DNA from: Ciona intestinalis
Taxonomy: Eukaryota; Chordata; Ascidiacea; Phlebobranchia; Cionidae
Length of the DNA: 64,000 bases
Assembly: GCF_000224145.3 (NCBI RefSeq)
Contig: NC_020177.2
Location: forward strand, 1,799,907 to 1,863,906
Direction: 5' to 3'
Positions within the stretch are counted from its first letter, which is position 1; every line of letters begins with the position of its first letter. Below the pieces are notes generated by a model. The model saw only the letters and a program-made list of their open reading frames with translations. It searched no databases and had not been told where the DNA came from. A program made the translations under genes and the position numbers. Positions 63,914 to 64,000 of this stretch are shown piece by piece.

Positions 63914-64000
63914 AAGACAATTCAATCGTTTCGTAACGATCTATGGCGTTATTGATAATTTGTGAAACATGTTAGTGAATTACTTGATATGGGTGTAAAC

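Overview
This is a 64 kb stretch of a eukaryotic nuclear genome, most likely an ascidian tunicate close to Ciona intestinalis/robusta. The evidence is AT-rich DNA with short GT-AG introns, single pre-duplication versions of vertebrate paralogue pairs (one MAT1A/2A-like gene, one KAT6A/B-like gene), and many copies of a hairpin MITE with TATAGTAGGGTGGGGGAAGA-type ends plus a tRNA-derived SINE. Both repeats resemble families described from Ciona; this is recalled, not checked. Every gene I can support lies on the minus strand, so genes read from high to low coordinates. Exon borders were placed by hand from splice sites, reading phase and remembered family alignments; all reconstructed coding lengths are divisible by three.

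Layout. (1) 290-6239: S-adenosylmethionine synthetase, nine-exon architecture, in which the last three coding exons are present twice in tandem and can give two C-termini. (2) 8947-37254: a complete KAT6 (MOZ/MORF-type MYST histone acetyltransferase) gene of about 26 coding exons and about 2564 codons: N-terminal winged helices, double PHD finger, MYST domain, AT-hook-rich acidic region and a Ser/Pro/Tyr/Gln-rich tail. A 6.9 kb intron (28263-35186) separates the winged helices from the PHD fingers. (3) 40181-61236: a tandem array of six BAAT/ACOT-family genes (acyl-CoA thioesterase / bile acid-CoA:amino acid N-acyltransferase), called A to F here, each built on the same five-exon plan. (4) 63576-63744: the last coding exon of a cytochrome P450 whose remainder lies beyond the right edge.

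The acyltransferase array is the most unusual region. The copies differ in catalytic nucleophile (Cys in A and B, Ser in C to F). Five end in PTS1-like peroxisomal tripeptides, while copy B lacks one and instead has a basic, acid-free N-terminal extension that looks like a mitochondrial presequence. Copy C carries an extra intron, filled largely with SINE sequence, in an exon that is continuous in the other five. Exon 4 of C to F has been homogenised by gene conversion. MAT makes S-adenosylmethionine, KAT6 acetylates histone H3, and the array and P450 act on lipid-type substrates; I see no sign that these are co-regulated beyond lying side by side.
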